Source: Cytophagales bacterium (GTDB lineage: Bacteria; Bacteroidota; Bacteroidia; Cytophagales; Cyclobacteriaceae). Taken from it: a stretch of 16,149 bases of DNA. Under the pieces are notes generated by a model. The model made no database searches, was not told the origin of the DNA, and saw only the letters and a list, made by a program, of their open reading frames with translations. Below, piece by piece: positions 7,334 through 14,534 of the stretch (within the stretch, counting starts at the first letter, position 1; each line of letters opens with the position of its first letter). The position numbers and the translations under genes were made by a program. The stretch spans positions 5,152 to 21,300 of the forward strand of contig DMST01000246.1 in the NCBI GenBank assembly GCA_003454975.1, read 5' to 3'.

Positions 7334-8410
7334 ATGGCCTATTCCATCCATGAAAACATAAAACAGGCGAGCACGATGCCCGCTGACTTTTATCTGGATT
7401 CTGAAGTGTTTACCCGCAGTGCAGAGTCCATATTTGCCAGATCCTGGCATTTTATTGGGCAAAGTGCGGAATATCCGGCTACGCTGAATGCCTTTCCACA
7501 TACTCTGTATCCGGGCTTTTTGGAAGAGCCCATACTACTTACCCGTACCCCAGAGGGTATGCGCTGCCTGAGCAATGTATGTACCCACCGGGGCAACCTG
7601 CTGATGGCCGATGCAGGCAAGCACCGCCAAATTGTATGCGGCTACCACGGCCGTAGGTTCAGCTTGGAAGGCCAAATGACCCATATGCCCGAGTTTGGTG
7701 AGGTAGAGGACTTTCCGGCAGCCTGCGACCACCTGGCTCAGTACCCGCTCGAAAACTGGAACGGCTTTTATTTTACCTCTCCCCAACCGGCTTTCCCCTT
7801 CTCCGAAATTGCCGAAGTGCTGGACCACAAGGTGGGCTTTCTGCCCTGGGAGGAGTTTCGGTTCGATGCCACCCGCTCTCGTGATTATCTGGTGAAAGCC
7901 CACTGGGCCTTATATTGTGACAACTACCTGGAAGGCTTCCATATTCCCTTTGTGCATCCAGACCTCAATGCTTTGCTAGACTTTGGTAGCTACTACACCG
8001 AGCTTTATCCCTATCTCAACCTTCAGGTTGGTCTGGCTGATGGAGCCACTGAAGTATTTGAGCTGCCCAGAGACCATGAAGACTACGGCAAGCAGGTGGC
8101 CGCCTATTATTTCTGGATTTTTCCCAACCAGATGTGGAACGTGTACCCCTGGGGCCTTTCGGTAAATGTATTGCAGCCCTTGGGCCCGGCCCGTACCAAG
8201 GTGTCCTTCCTCAGCTATGTTTGGGACGAGAGTAAGCTGGCCGAAAGTGCAGGGGCTGATTTGGACAAAGTGGAGAGGGAAGACGAAGCCGTGGTAGAAG
8301 CTGTGCAACGCGGACTTCGTTCCCGGCACTACACCCGTGGCCGGTATAGCCCTACCCGTGAGCAGGGCGTGCACCATTTTCACCGGCTACTCAGTCAGTT
8401 CTTGGACTGA
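7334..8410 (+). CDS. Rieske non-haem iron oxygenase, alpha (catalytic) subunit
   Basis: A 358-residue cytoplasmic enzyme of the ring-hydroxylating oxygenase class. The Rieske [2Fe-2S] site is complete: C83-T-H85 and C102-GY-H105, 16 residues apart. The mononuclear iron site is also present: NYLEGFHIPFVH gives H203 and H208, with E200 where naphthalene dioxygenase has the bridging Asp205. D317, in REDEAVVEAVQRGL, is the likely third ligand. The C-terminal block, ending in ...REQGVHHFHRLLSQFL, matches the style of choline monooxygenase and related quaternary-amine oxygenases. The substrate could thus be a quaternary amine or an aromatic acid; neither can be fixed from sequence alone. No ferredoxin, reductase or beta subunit gene is nearby, so electrons must come from elsewhere. 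ATG 7334 has no ribosome binding site but gives a normal N-terminus. Its 3' end overlaps the convergent gene by 16 bp. Confidence 0.92.
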   Translation: MAYSIHENIKQASTMPADFYLDSEVFTRSAESIFARSWHFIGQSAEYPATLNAFPHTLYPGFLEEPILLTRTPEGMRCLSNVCTHRGNLLMADAGKHRQIVCGYHGRRFSLEGQMTHMPEFGEVEDFPAACDHLAQYPLENWNGFYFTSPQPAFPFSEIAEVLDHKVGFLPWEEFRFDATRSRDYLVKAHWALYCDNYLEGFHIPFVHPDLNALLDFGSYYTELYPYLNLQVGLADGATEVFELPRDHEDYGKQVAAYYFWIFPNQMWNVYPWGLSVNVLQPLGPARTKVSFLSYVWDESKLAESAGADLDKVEREDEAVVEAVQRGLRSRHYTRGRYSPTREQGVHHFHRLLSQFLD

Positions 8411-9783
8411 GCCCATTTAGCCGGGCGGTGCAGCATAATGGCCGCCTGAAAAGTAAACTGGAACTGGTGGGTGGGTAAGTCGGTGGCCATTAACCCCTGG
8501 CCGGGAGGCAACATCGGTAGGTCTAAGGCCGGCAATTCCAACGGGGTAGTAAGCCGTGAGTGTGCCCCCACTTTGAAATAGAGCCAGCGGTGCGCGCGAA
8601 TGGCGTATTGCAGGCCACCCCAAACACCACCGCCCCATTGTGGATCACCCAATTCCAAAAATTGTTGGGTAATGGGGTCATAATCCAGCAAAATGAAATG
8701 GGAGTGAATCGCACCCAATCCCACTTGTGCTTCCAAAGAAGACAGTCGCTTAAGGTAGGGGTCCGGAGGCAGGATGTAATACCCCGCCATGACGGCCACA
8801 TCGTTGAGCCGCAACTCATGCGAGAGATAGGTGTCCGAGCCAGGAATCCAGTAGGCCCCATCGTACACAAAACCTAGAATGGAGCGTACCCCCACCGACC
8901 ATCTGGGGGCTACGTCCGTCCCAATACCGAGAGAAAACCCACCGTTGGAGCTGAAATCGGAGTATTCGTAGATTCCTTGCCCGGCCGCACTTAGGTAGTT
9001 ATTAAGCGTTTCTTGCTGGTTCAGTGACCAAAAGGGGAAATGATACCCGAATGAAACCGAGACAAGGTTAGGGGCAAACAAGGTTTTGAAAGAAGGAATA
9101 ATGTCATAAAGACCGTTCCAGGTATTGGGATTCTGACGCCAGATTTCCCGATCCAATTGCAGGTACTCTTCTGGTTGGGCCAATAAAGTGTAGCGGGACA
9201 TCCAAGGGTAGGCCTCCGTCATGTAGAGATCCTGCTGCCCATAGATGCGGTAATTTTTGTAAGGGACTGTAACTAGTCCGTGGTATACGCTATTGAAAAC
9301 AATCCCCATAGGAGCAGCTATACCGAGGGTGATGAGCAAGGCCAGGCCATTCACATCGTTGGTAGTAACCGCTAGTGCTGGGGGAGTAGCCCAGATGGCG
9401 GTGCGGAGATATCCTAGGGTGGCAGCTCTCAAAATTCTGGGATTTTTCCGTAGCTGGATCGTCTTAATGTCCTCTATGGGAATCTTCAATACATCTCCAT
9501 CCTCCAGTACCCAATAGGTATTTGGTAGTACCCATAGTTCGTCCATTCCAGCTACTAACAGCAGGCCCTCCACCAGAGTATCGTCCATCTTTGTCACCTT
9601 AACCGAACGAGCCTGATACTGCCAAAAATCCTGTATCGATTGCCAATGGCCATTTGTAAGCCCTGAGGGGGTTTCTCTTTGGGCTTTGGCTGGCGTGGCA
9701 ATGACAATGCTAGCCATTATTAGAAAAATCCAAGGCCAAATCGAATATCGGTGGGGTGTAAATGCCGTCTGTAAAAGCTTCAT
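8395..9783 (-). CDS. Secreted protein with Sm-like segment and barrel-like C-terminal half, unknown function
   Basis: A 462-residue protein that I cannot name. The signal peptide is long (hydrophobic core WPWIFLIMASIVIA), with cleavage expected after the AKA at 32-34. Residues about 57-112 (SVKVTKMDDTLVEGLLL...VLKIPIEDIKTIQL) resemble the small Sm/SH3-like beta fold seen in many Bacteroidota envelope proteins, in which an RNA-type Sm fold is reused. Residues 118-176 are rich in Ala, Gly and Leu and could be one or two membrane-associated helices. Residues about 238-450 alternate aromatic and small residues (VSVSFGYHFPFW, GGFSLGIGTD, FQFTFQAAIM), which suggests beta strands of an outer-membrane or surface domain. 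The gene diverges from the ester hydrolase gene across a 61-bp gap and converges on the oxygenase with a 16-bp overlap. It is probably envelope-located; no enzymatic motif is visible. Confidence 0.8.
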   Translation of the reverse strand: MKLLQTAFTPHRYSIWPWIFLIMASIVIATPAKAQRETPSGLTNGHWQSIQDFWQYQARSVKVTKMDDTLVEGLLLVAGMDELWVLPNTYWVLEDGDVLKIPIEDIKTIQLRKNPRILRAATLGYLRTAIWATPPALAVTTNDVNGLALLITLGIAAPMGIVFNSVYHGLVTVPYKNYRIYGQQDLYMTEAYPWMSRYTLLAQPEEYLQLDREIWRQNPNTWNGLYDIIPSFKTLFAPNLVSVSFGYHFPFWSLNQQETLNNYLSAAGQGIYEYSDFSSNGGFSLGIGTDVAPRWSVGVRSILGFVYDGAYWIPGSDTYLSHELRLNDVAVMAGYYILPPDPYLKRLSSLEAQVGLGAIHSHFILLDYDPITQQFLELGDPQWGGGVWGGLQYAIRAHRWLYFKVGAHSRLTTPLELPALDLPMLPPGQGLMATDLPTHQFQFTFQAAIMLHRPAKWAQSKN

Positions 9784-9844
9784 GGTGTTGCGTGGGTAAT
9801 TTTTTCAGCTTTCGTAAATATCACCATTTAGACAGTATTCTACC

Positions 9845-11734
9845 ATGATAAGAACGATTGCTCGTTTGGGGGTGTGCATTATGGCACTGTTGTCCACCAC
9901 CCTTTCTTCTGCATGGGCGCAGGCCAACTATGTTGCTGAGAATTACGATAAGTATGAGTATTTCATCCCTATGCGGGACGGACTCAAGCTTTATACCGCA
10001 GTGTATGTGCCTAAGGCTAAGGGAGAAGAGTATCCCATTATGATGCAGCGTACCCCGTACAGCTGCCGGCCCTATGGAACAGAGAATTATCCACGCCGGT
10101 TAGGACCCAGTAATTTCTTGATGGAGGAAAAATTCATCTTCGTATATCAAGATGTGCGCGGTAGGTACATGAGCGAAGGGACCTACGACAATATGCGTGG
10201 TCATATCCCGAAGAAAAAGCGGAGAGAATTTGACGAGCAGTCTGACACCTTTGATACCATTGAATGGCTTCTGAAAAATGTAGAAGGACACAATGGTAAG
10301 GTAGGTATGTGGGGTATTTCCTACCCGGGCCACTACACCATTGCCGGAGCCATAGACGCCCACCCGGCTCTGAAGGCAGTATCGCCACAAGCACCCATCG
10401 CTGACTTCTTCTTTGATGATTTTCACCACAACGGTGCATACTTACAAAGCTACTGGTTGGCTACCGCTGTATTTGGCTACCAAAAGGACTCCCTGGTGCA
10501 GCAACCTTGGTACCCTTTCGTAAATCCGGGCACTCCAGACGGTTACCAGTTTTACATGGACATGGGACCACTAAAAAATGGGGATGAATACTATGGCGAA
10601 GACAACGAGTTCTGGCAGCAGCTGAAGGATCATCCGAATTACGATGAGTTCTGGCAATCGCGTAGTGTAATACCTCATTTGCAAGATATCACCCCTGCAG
10701 TCATGACCGTAGGCGGCTGGTTTGACGCCGAAGACCTTTACGGGCCACTTACTATCTACAAGACAGTAGAGCGCCGAAACCCCAATACCTACAATACCAT
10801 TGTGATGGGGCCCTGGAGCCATGGAGACTGGGCCCGTGAGCGGGGTTACCAGGCAGTATCCAATGTGGTATTCGGTGATAGCATTAGCACATGGTACCAG
10901 CGCGACGTGGAGTATAACTTCTTCACCACCCACTTGAAAGGAAAAGAGAACGCACCATTGCCTGAGGCCTATATGTTTGATACCGGGTTGAAGGAGTGGA
11001 AGCGGTACGATACCTGGCCTCCAGTGGATGCCCCCTTGGTTACCTTCTATTTTGGCGAAGACGAACAATTACTCACCGAGCCTGAGGAAGAGGCCGAGGA
11101 GGTTGCTTTTGAATATGTGAGCGACCCAAACAAACCTGTGCCCTACACAGACGAGGTGAAGGTGGTATTTACCCCCCGCAAATACATGGCCGATGATCAG
11201 CGTTTCGCGGCACGTCGTCCAGATGTGTTGGTGTTCCAGACTGAGCCTTTGGAAGAAGACCTTACGCTGTCTGGTGAAATCCTGGCCAAGCTATTTGTGT
11301 CTACCACCGGTACCGATGCGGATTGGGCAGTGAAACTGATTGATGTGTATCCTGCGGATCATGAAAATTATGAGCAGAACCCTCCACACATTAAAATGGG
11401 AGGGTACCAGCAAATGGTCCGCTCTGAAGTGATGCGCGGCCGCTTCCGGAATAGCTTTGAGAATCCTGAGCCCTTCGTTCCCGGGCAGGTCACCGAGGTA
11501 GATATCCAGTTGCAAGACATCCTACATACCTTCAAAAAGGGCCACCGAATCATGATTCAGGTGCAGAGTACTTGGTTTCCACTGATTGATCGTAATCCAC
11601 AGAAATACGTGGACAATATCTTTTACGCGGACGAAGAAGACTTTATCAAGGCCGTACACCGGGTATATGGTAATAGCTCCATTACCATCGGTAATTTTGA
11701 CATCCCCGATGTACCCCAATCACGGGTAGAGTAA
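9845..11734 (+). CDS. Secreted alpha-amino acid ester hydrolase-like protein (CocE/NonD, peptidase S15 type)
   Basis: A 629-residue enzyme with a signal peptide (MIRTIARLGVCIMALLSTTLSSAWA, cleavage before Q26), so it acts in the periplasm or outside. The alpha/beta-hydrolase domain carries the triad nucleophile S159 in GMWGISYPG, acid D294 in GGWFDAED and H326 in GPWSHGDW. An oxyanion Tyr72 lies in RTPYSC. The features that separate alpha-amino acid ester hydrolases from other CocE-type esterases are present: E296 and D297 directly after the triad Asp, and D191/D192 in FDDFHHNGAYL. Together these form the carboxylate cluster that binds the substrate's alpha-amino group. A jelly-roll domain follows from about residue 395 to the end (DLTLSGEILAKLFVSTTGTDADW). 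The length fits the family. The expected reaction is hydrolysis, or acyl transfer, of alpha-amino acid esters and amides, including aminopenicillins in characterised members. The gene is monocistronic and followed by a strong terminator. Confidence 0.92.
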   Translation: MIRTIARLGVCIMALLSTTLSSAWAQANYVAENYDKYEYFIPMRDGLKLYTAVYVPKAKGEEYPIMMQRTPYSCRPYGTENYPRRLGPSNFLMEEKFIFVYQDVRGRYMSEGTYDNMRGHIPKKKRREFDEQSDTFDTIEWLLKNVEGHNGKVGMWGISYPGHYTIAGAIDAHPALKAVSPQAPIADFFFDDFHHNGAYLQSYWLATAVFGYQKDSLVQQPWYPFVNPGTPDGYQFYMDMGPLKNGDEYYGEDNEFWQQLKDHPNYDEFWQSRSVIPHLQDITPAVMTVGGWFDAEDLYGPLTIYKTVERRNPNTYNTIVMGPWSHGDWARERGYQAVSNVVFGDSISTWYQRDVEYNFFTTHLKGKENAPLPEAYMFDTGLKEWKRYDTWPPVDAPLVTFYFGEDEQLLTEPEEEAEEVAFEYVSDPNKPVPYTDEVKVVFTPRKYMADDQRFAARRPDVLVFQTEPLEEDLTLSGEILAKLFVSTTGTDADWAVKLIDVYPADHENYEQNPPHIKMGGYQQMVRSEVMRGRFRNSFENPEPFVPGQVTEVDIQLQDILHTFKKGHRIMIQVQSTWFPLIDRNPQKYVDNIFYADEEDFIKAVHRVYGNSSITIGNFDIPDVPQSRVE

Positions 11735-11755
11735 TTCAACTACGCCCAAGCAAGC

Positions 11756-11793
11756 AAAAGCCCCCACCGAACCGTTGTTCGATGGGGGCTTTT
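11756..11793. terminator. Strong, probably bidirectional rho-independent terminator
   Basis: A 17-bp inverted repeat, aaaagcccccaccgaac / gttcgatgggggctttt, has a single C-A mismatch and a 4-base loop (CGTT). A-runs on the left arm and T-runs on the right give a U-tract in either direction. It lies 21 bp past the hydrolase stop and 26 bp past the stop of the convergent small protein, so it can serve both. Confidence 0.92.
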
Positions 11794-11819
11794 CATTTGT
11801 TCAGTTACGCGATTCTCCC

Positions 11820-12041
11820 TTAGTGGGCGGCCACTTTTTCCTTTTCTATTTTGAAGTACTTCTCAAAGGTGCGCTGGTCAATCATTTTTGACGCGCCACC
11901 GCCTTTTCCCCAGGCTGGGTGTACCTCATAGAGCCCATTAAAACTACGGCCTTCGTAGATCTGGTCTTTCTTGAAACCCCGTATTCCTGATTGCGATGAA
12001 GGCTCAGCAAAGCATCGGAATTTTATCTTAAATCGATCCAT
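11820..12041 (-). CDS. Small conserved-looking hypothetical protein (73 aa)
   Basis: The product is a 73-residue, basic, soluble protein with no signal peptide. It reads MDRFKIKFRCFAEP at the start, then GFKKDQIYEGRSFNGLYEVHPAW (positions about 22-44), then a Gly-rich GKGGGASK turn and ...RTFEKYFKIEKEK at the end. The block K-x-x-x-Y-x-G-x-x-F-N-G-L-Y-E-V looks like a compact beta-rich domain of the SH3-like type, which is an inference by eye. I recall similar small proteins in Bacteroidota but no function. Coding is supported by a perfect-looking Shine-Dalgarno GGAGG 7 bases before the ATG and by a bidirectional terminator just downstream. No neighbour on its strand is close enough to share an operon. 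Confidence 0.72.
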   Translation of the reverse strand: MDRFKIKFRCFAEPSSQSGIRGFKKDQIYEGRSFNGLYEVHPAWGKGGGASKMIDQRTFEKYFKIEKEKVAAH

Positions 12042-12045
12042 ACAG

Positions 12046-12053
12046 TTTCCTCC
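12046..12053 (-). promoter_or_regulatory. Strong Shine-Dalgarno sequence of the 73-residue protein
   Basis: On the minus strand GGAGGAAA precedes ATG 12041 with 7 bases between GGAGG and the start codon. Other start codons in this window lack such a site, as is usual for Bacteroidota, so this one stands out. It supports both the gene and its start. Confidence 0.7.
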
Positions 12054-12464
12054 GGTCTAGTCACTCCCATGTAAGAAGGGGGCGCGAAAATAAACGTCTA
12101 ATTGCAGTGGATGTTCCCTCCAAATCGTGCTTCCTGCCGAAAAGTTTTCCACCTTCCATATGAAGGGAAATATGCCCCATTTTGTCTATGTATGAAGGCC
12201 TAATCATATGATGGGAAGATGAAATATGACTTTTCAAAGAAAGATTCGCCTTATGCCCAAATATTGTTGAATTATTAATTGGTAACGGGTGCATTGTCTG
12301 GGAAGAAATGCATAAAAAAGACGTTAAAACACTGATTATTAGCTGATAAGGCGGGAATTTCTTTTCAAAGAAGCAGGCAAATTCAATTCTTTTTTGTAAG
12401 ATTTGTATACACAATCCTATTTCCTACTGAGTCGTTTTTATTCTATTACCTTCCTTATTGTGTT
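12054..12464. other. AT-rich 411-bp intergenic region with small repeats, no convincing gene
   Basis: This divergent gap lies between the 73-residue protein and the helical protein gene. It is clearly richer in A+T than its surroundings. It holds the TATGAWGG repeat cluster at 12157-12217 and a perfect ATCATATGAT palindrome at 12203-12212. A loose promoter-like TAAGATTTG lies at 12397-12405 on the plus strand, with three instead of two bases between TA and TTTG. Both flanking promoters must lie here. An open frame of 117 codons on the minus strand (12414-12061) starts at TTG and has no protein-like pattern, so I do not call it. Confidence 0.55.
12157..12217. repeat. Short direct repeats CATATGAWGGGAA with a 16-bp register
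   Basis: CATATGAAGGGAA (12157-12169) and CATATGATGGGAA (12205-12217) differ at one base. A shorter copy, TATGAAGG, lies at 12191-12198. The TATGAWGG cores begin at 12159, 12191 and 12207, which are 32 and 16 bp apart. A perfect palindrome, ATCATATGAT, overlaps the last copy. This could be a cluster of regulator binding sites; it is too short for a mobile element or CRISPR. Confidence 0.4.
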
Positions 12465-14009
12465 ATGCAGGACATATTAGAGTTGATTGAGATTGCTCGC
12501 AAAAAAGGGCAACGGAGTATTCAATTGGTGAATCAAAATTTTCGTAAAAAGGAGATTTCCAAGGACAATCAATTGTACGAAGGTTTGGTCAACGGTGAAT
12601 TCACTACCGATGATGAAGCTGCGCATAAAATGTTTGGTGCCGATCCTGGAAACCGGAACTTCCGAAACGCCAAAGGTAAACTCCGCCAGAAGTTATTGAA
12701 TCACATGTATTTCCTTGATTATGACAAGGAAAGCTATACCCTGTATGAGAAGCAGCGGTACGAATGCATGCACATGTTGCACCACTGCGAAATTCTACTC
12801 CATGAAGGAGCCAGAGATATCGCCTACCGCATGCTACCGACGCTCATCAAAATCGCCCAGGAGTTTGAATTGGTAGATGTGGTCATTCGCGCCATGACCC
12901 TGCTGCGTAACGAATATGCTGAGCAGGGTAAAACCACCCTCTTCTCAGAAGTAAATCAAGAACTGGCTACCTACCGCGAATTCCAAAAAGTAGTAGAAGA
13001 GTGCGAAGAACTGTATCACCAATCGCTGGTGTATATAAACAAGTCGCTCAGCGCCCAACAAGAGGTGATTGATTCCATTCCGTTGGACATCCAGCGAATC
13101 TTCAATTTTGCAAAAGAACACCAGAGCCCCTATCTGGATGTTATTGCTAGTCGACTATCGCTGATCTACAACAAATTGGTGTGGAACTTCGAAGACAACA
13201 TATCGCTGTGCGGTACCCTGGAGCAGAAATACCTGCAGGGGCATAATCATGAGATTAACGTTCCCATACAGAAAGGCGAAGTTGCCTTTGAAAAGATGTC
13301 TGCCTACTTGTACCTAGAACAAGTAAAAGAAGGCAGTATATACGCAGAAGAGGCCTGGGAGCTATATAAAAACGGCCAGTTAGACTGGTTTCTCTTTGGC
13401 GAACTCTATTTCTTGCTCCTGATGAAGGGCGAAAATTTTGATGATGCCACTGAGATATACCGCAAGGTGCGCACCAACAAAAATTACGGCAACCTGTCCG
13501 AAGATGACCAGGAGCGTTGGCAGATTTATCGGGCATATTTGCTATTCTTCAATGATACCAAACTACTGCGTTGGGGCTTCGATACCGACGAATTCATTGC
13601 CAATTCGCCTAATTACCCACGCGAGCTTACGGGATACAACATCGCTACCCTGGTGGTACAATTTCTATACCTATTCCGCGAGGGCGATGTGGATGCTATC
13701 CGTCAGAAAATAGAAGATATAGGCCAGTACAACTCAGTACATTTGGATAAAAGGCATAATTACCGGAACAGTATTTTCATCAGGCTGTTGTCCATCATCG
13801 AACAGAAAAACTTCGATTATCAATCGGTATTCGAAAAGGGGCAAAACTACCTGAAGAAACTACGCCGAACAAAGATTCCGGTAGACCGGCTCATGGATAT
13901 GGAGGTGATCCCCTACGAGCACCTGTGGTTGACTGTCCTGGATATGCTGAAGACCAACAAAATGTACGTACACTACCGGTTTTACAATACCAACTCCCAA
14001 GTGGGATAA
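12465..14009 (+). CDS. All-helical (TPR-like) protein of unknown function
   Basis: A 514-residue soluble protein with no signal peptide or membrane segment. It appears almost entirely alpha-helical, with a high content of Leu, Tyr, Glu and Lys. Pairs of helices such as RDIAYRMLPTLIKIAQEFELVDVVIRAM suggest TPR- or HEAT-like repeats from about residue 100 to the end, although no canonical TPR consensus is clean. The first 80 residues are basic and contain LYEGLVNGEFTTDDEAAHKMFG...KLRQKLLNHMYFLDYD, which could be a small helical head domain. I do not recognise a characterised family, but the style is common among uncharacterised Bacteroidota proteins. ATG 12465 is the first in frame and lacks a ribosome binding site. 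The gene is followed at once by a terminator hairpin. A scaffold or regulatory role is only an inference from the fold type. Confidence 0.85.
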   Translation: MQDILELIEIARKKGQRSIQLVNQNFRKKEISKDNQLYEGLVNGEFTTDDEAAHKMFGADPGNRNFRNAKGKLRQKLLNHMYFLDYDKESYTLYEKQRYECMHMLHHCEILLHEGARDIAYRMLPTLIKIAQEFELVDVVIRAMTLLRNEYAEQGKTTLFSEVNQELATYREFQKVVEECEELYHQSLVYINKSLSAQQEVIDSIPLDIQRIFNFAKEHQSPYLDVIASRLSLIYNKLVWNFEDNISLCGTLEQKYLQGHNHEINVPIQKGEVAFEKMSAYLYLEQVKEGSIYAEEAWELYKNGQLDWFLFGELYFLLLMKGENFDDATEIYRKVRTNKNYGNLSEDDQERWQIYRAYLLFFNDTKLLRWGFDTDEFIANSPNYPRELTGYNIATLVVQFLYLFREGDVDAIRQKIEDIGQYNSVHLDKRHNYRNSIFIRLLSIIEQKNFDYQSVFEKGQNYLKKLRRTKIPVDRLMDMEVIPYEHLWLTVLDMLKTNKMYVHYRFYNTNSQVG

Positions 14010-14462
14010 TCAGGATTGGGGAGCATTGCTCCCCATTTTTTTTGCCAACTGGGCTAGCGCCTCCTCAGAACTAACCGCCTGCAATTGCTCAAAGAATACC
14101 CGCTCTTCCTTACGAATATGGGTTTCTAGCATTCGGCCAAAAGTATCCGATACCTCCAGGTTTTGAGGGTATCGCTCTACACCTTGCCATTGCTTACGCA
14201 AAGCCTGATGTTCTGTCTTTAATTCCTGTACCAGGACTTGTAGCTCCTCAAATTCTTCAGCGAACGGGAACAACACGTTCTCTTCTAAGGTTAAATGATC
14301 TTCGATCAGATCGCGCCACAACCGTTTAGCATAAGCCACTTTCCCTTCAGGATCAGTGGGAAGTCCCTTGTAGGCGGGGGCATCTCGTTTCAGCAGTTGA
14401 GCCACCATTAGCATCTGGTGATGCTCACGCGATGTGGGAATCAAGGAAGGATGGCGCTTCAT
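14010..14462 (-). CDS. Hemerythrin-like HHE-domain protein
   Basis: A 150-residue cytoplasmic four-helix-bundle protein with a di-iron site of the hemerythrin HHE type. Candidate ligands are visible in order: H14 or H15 in SREHHQML, H56 and E60 in HLTLEE, H85 in EHQAL, and H115 and E119 in HIRKEE. The two HxxxE pairs are diagnostic. The family binds O2, NO or iron and is often linked to nitrosative or oxidative stress; the particular role here is unknown. The start is ATG 14462 with no ribosome binding site, only a G/A-rich leader. The stop codon abuts the TAA of the convergent gene with no space between. The last ten codons (KKMGSNAPQS) are the reverse face of that gene's terminator hairpin and U-tract. 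It diverges from the M42 peptidase across 160 bp. Confidence 0.88.
   Translation of the reverse strand: MKRHPSLIPTSREHHQMLMVAQLLKRDAPAYKGLPTDPEGKVAYAKRLWRDLIEDHLTLEENVLFPFAEEFEELQVLVQELKTEHQALRKQWQGVERYPQNLEVSDTFGRMLETHIRKEERVFFEQLQAVSSEEALAQLAKKMGSNAPQS
14017..14043 (+). terminator. Rho-independent terminator of the helical-protein gene, inside the hemerythrin coding sequence
   Basis: An 8-bp perfect stem, TGGGGAGC / GCTCCCCA, with a 3-base loop ATT (14017-14035) is followed by eight T (14036-14043). It begins 7 bp after the TAA at 14007-14009. On the other strand the same bases encode residues 141-149 of the hemerythrin-like protein. Confidence 0.9.
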
Positions 14463-14534
14463 AGGGGGTGAGGATTATAAGAGACAATAGTACTGCGGTC
14501 TGGCCGAATATTGAAACAAATTGTGAGGAACATA

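Noticed and set aside
7976..8383. 135-codon open frame on the minus strand opposite the Rieske oxygenase
   Set aside because: It is antisense to a well-supported gene with iron-ligand motifs in this very stretch, and no motif is seen in the shadow product.
10571..11068. 165-codon open frame on the minus strand opposite the ester hydrolase
   Set aside because: It lies wholly within a gene whose catalytic motifs are intact. The antisense product has no domain pattern or start signals.
12397..12405. TAAGATTTG as -7 element for the helical-protein gene
   Set aside because: It has three instead of two bases between TA and TTTG, and no TTTG at -33 distance, so I mention it only within the intergenic note.
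12061..12414. 117-codon open frame on the minus strand in the AT-rich gap
   Set aside because: It starts at TTG, has no ribosome binding site, shows no domain-like pattern and has an odd residue mix (many His, Ser, Ile). It also fills the region where promoters of both flanking genes must lie.
14474..14479. TATAAT on the minus strand upstream of the hemerythrin gene as a sigma-70 -10 box
   Set aside because: Bacteroidota primary sigma factors use TAnnTTTG rather than TATAAT. The box lies only 11 bp before the start codon, too close for a normal leader.
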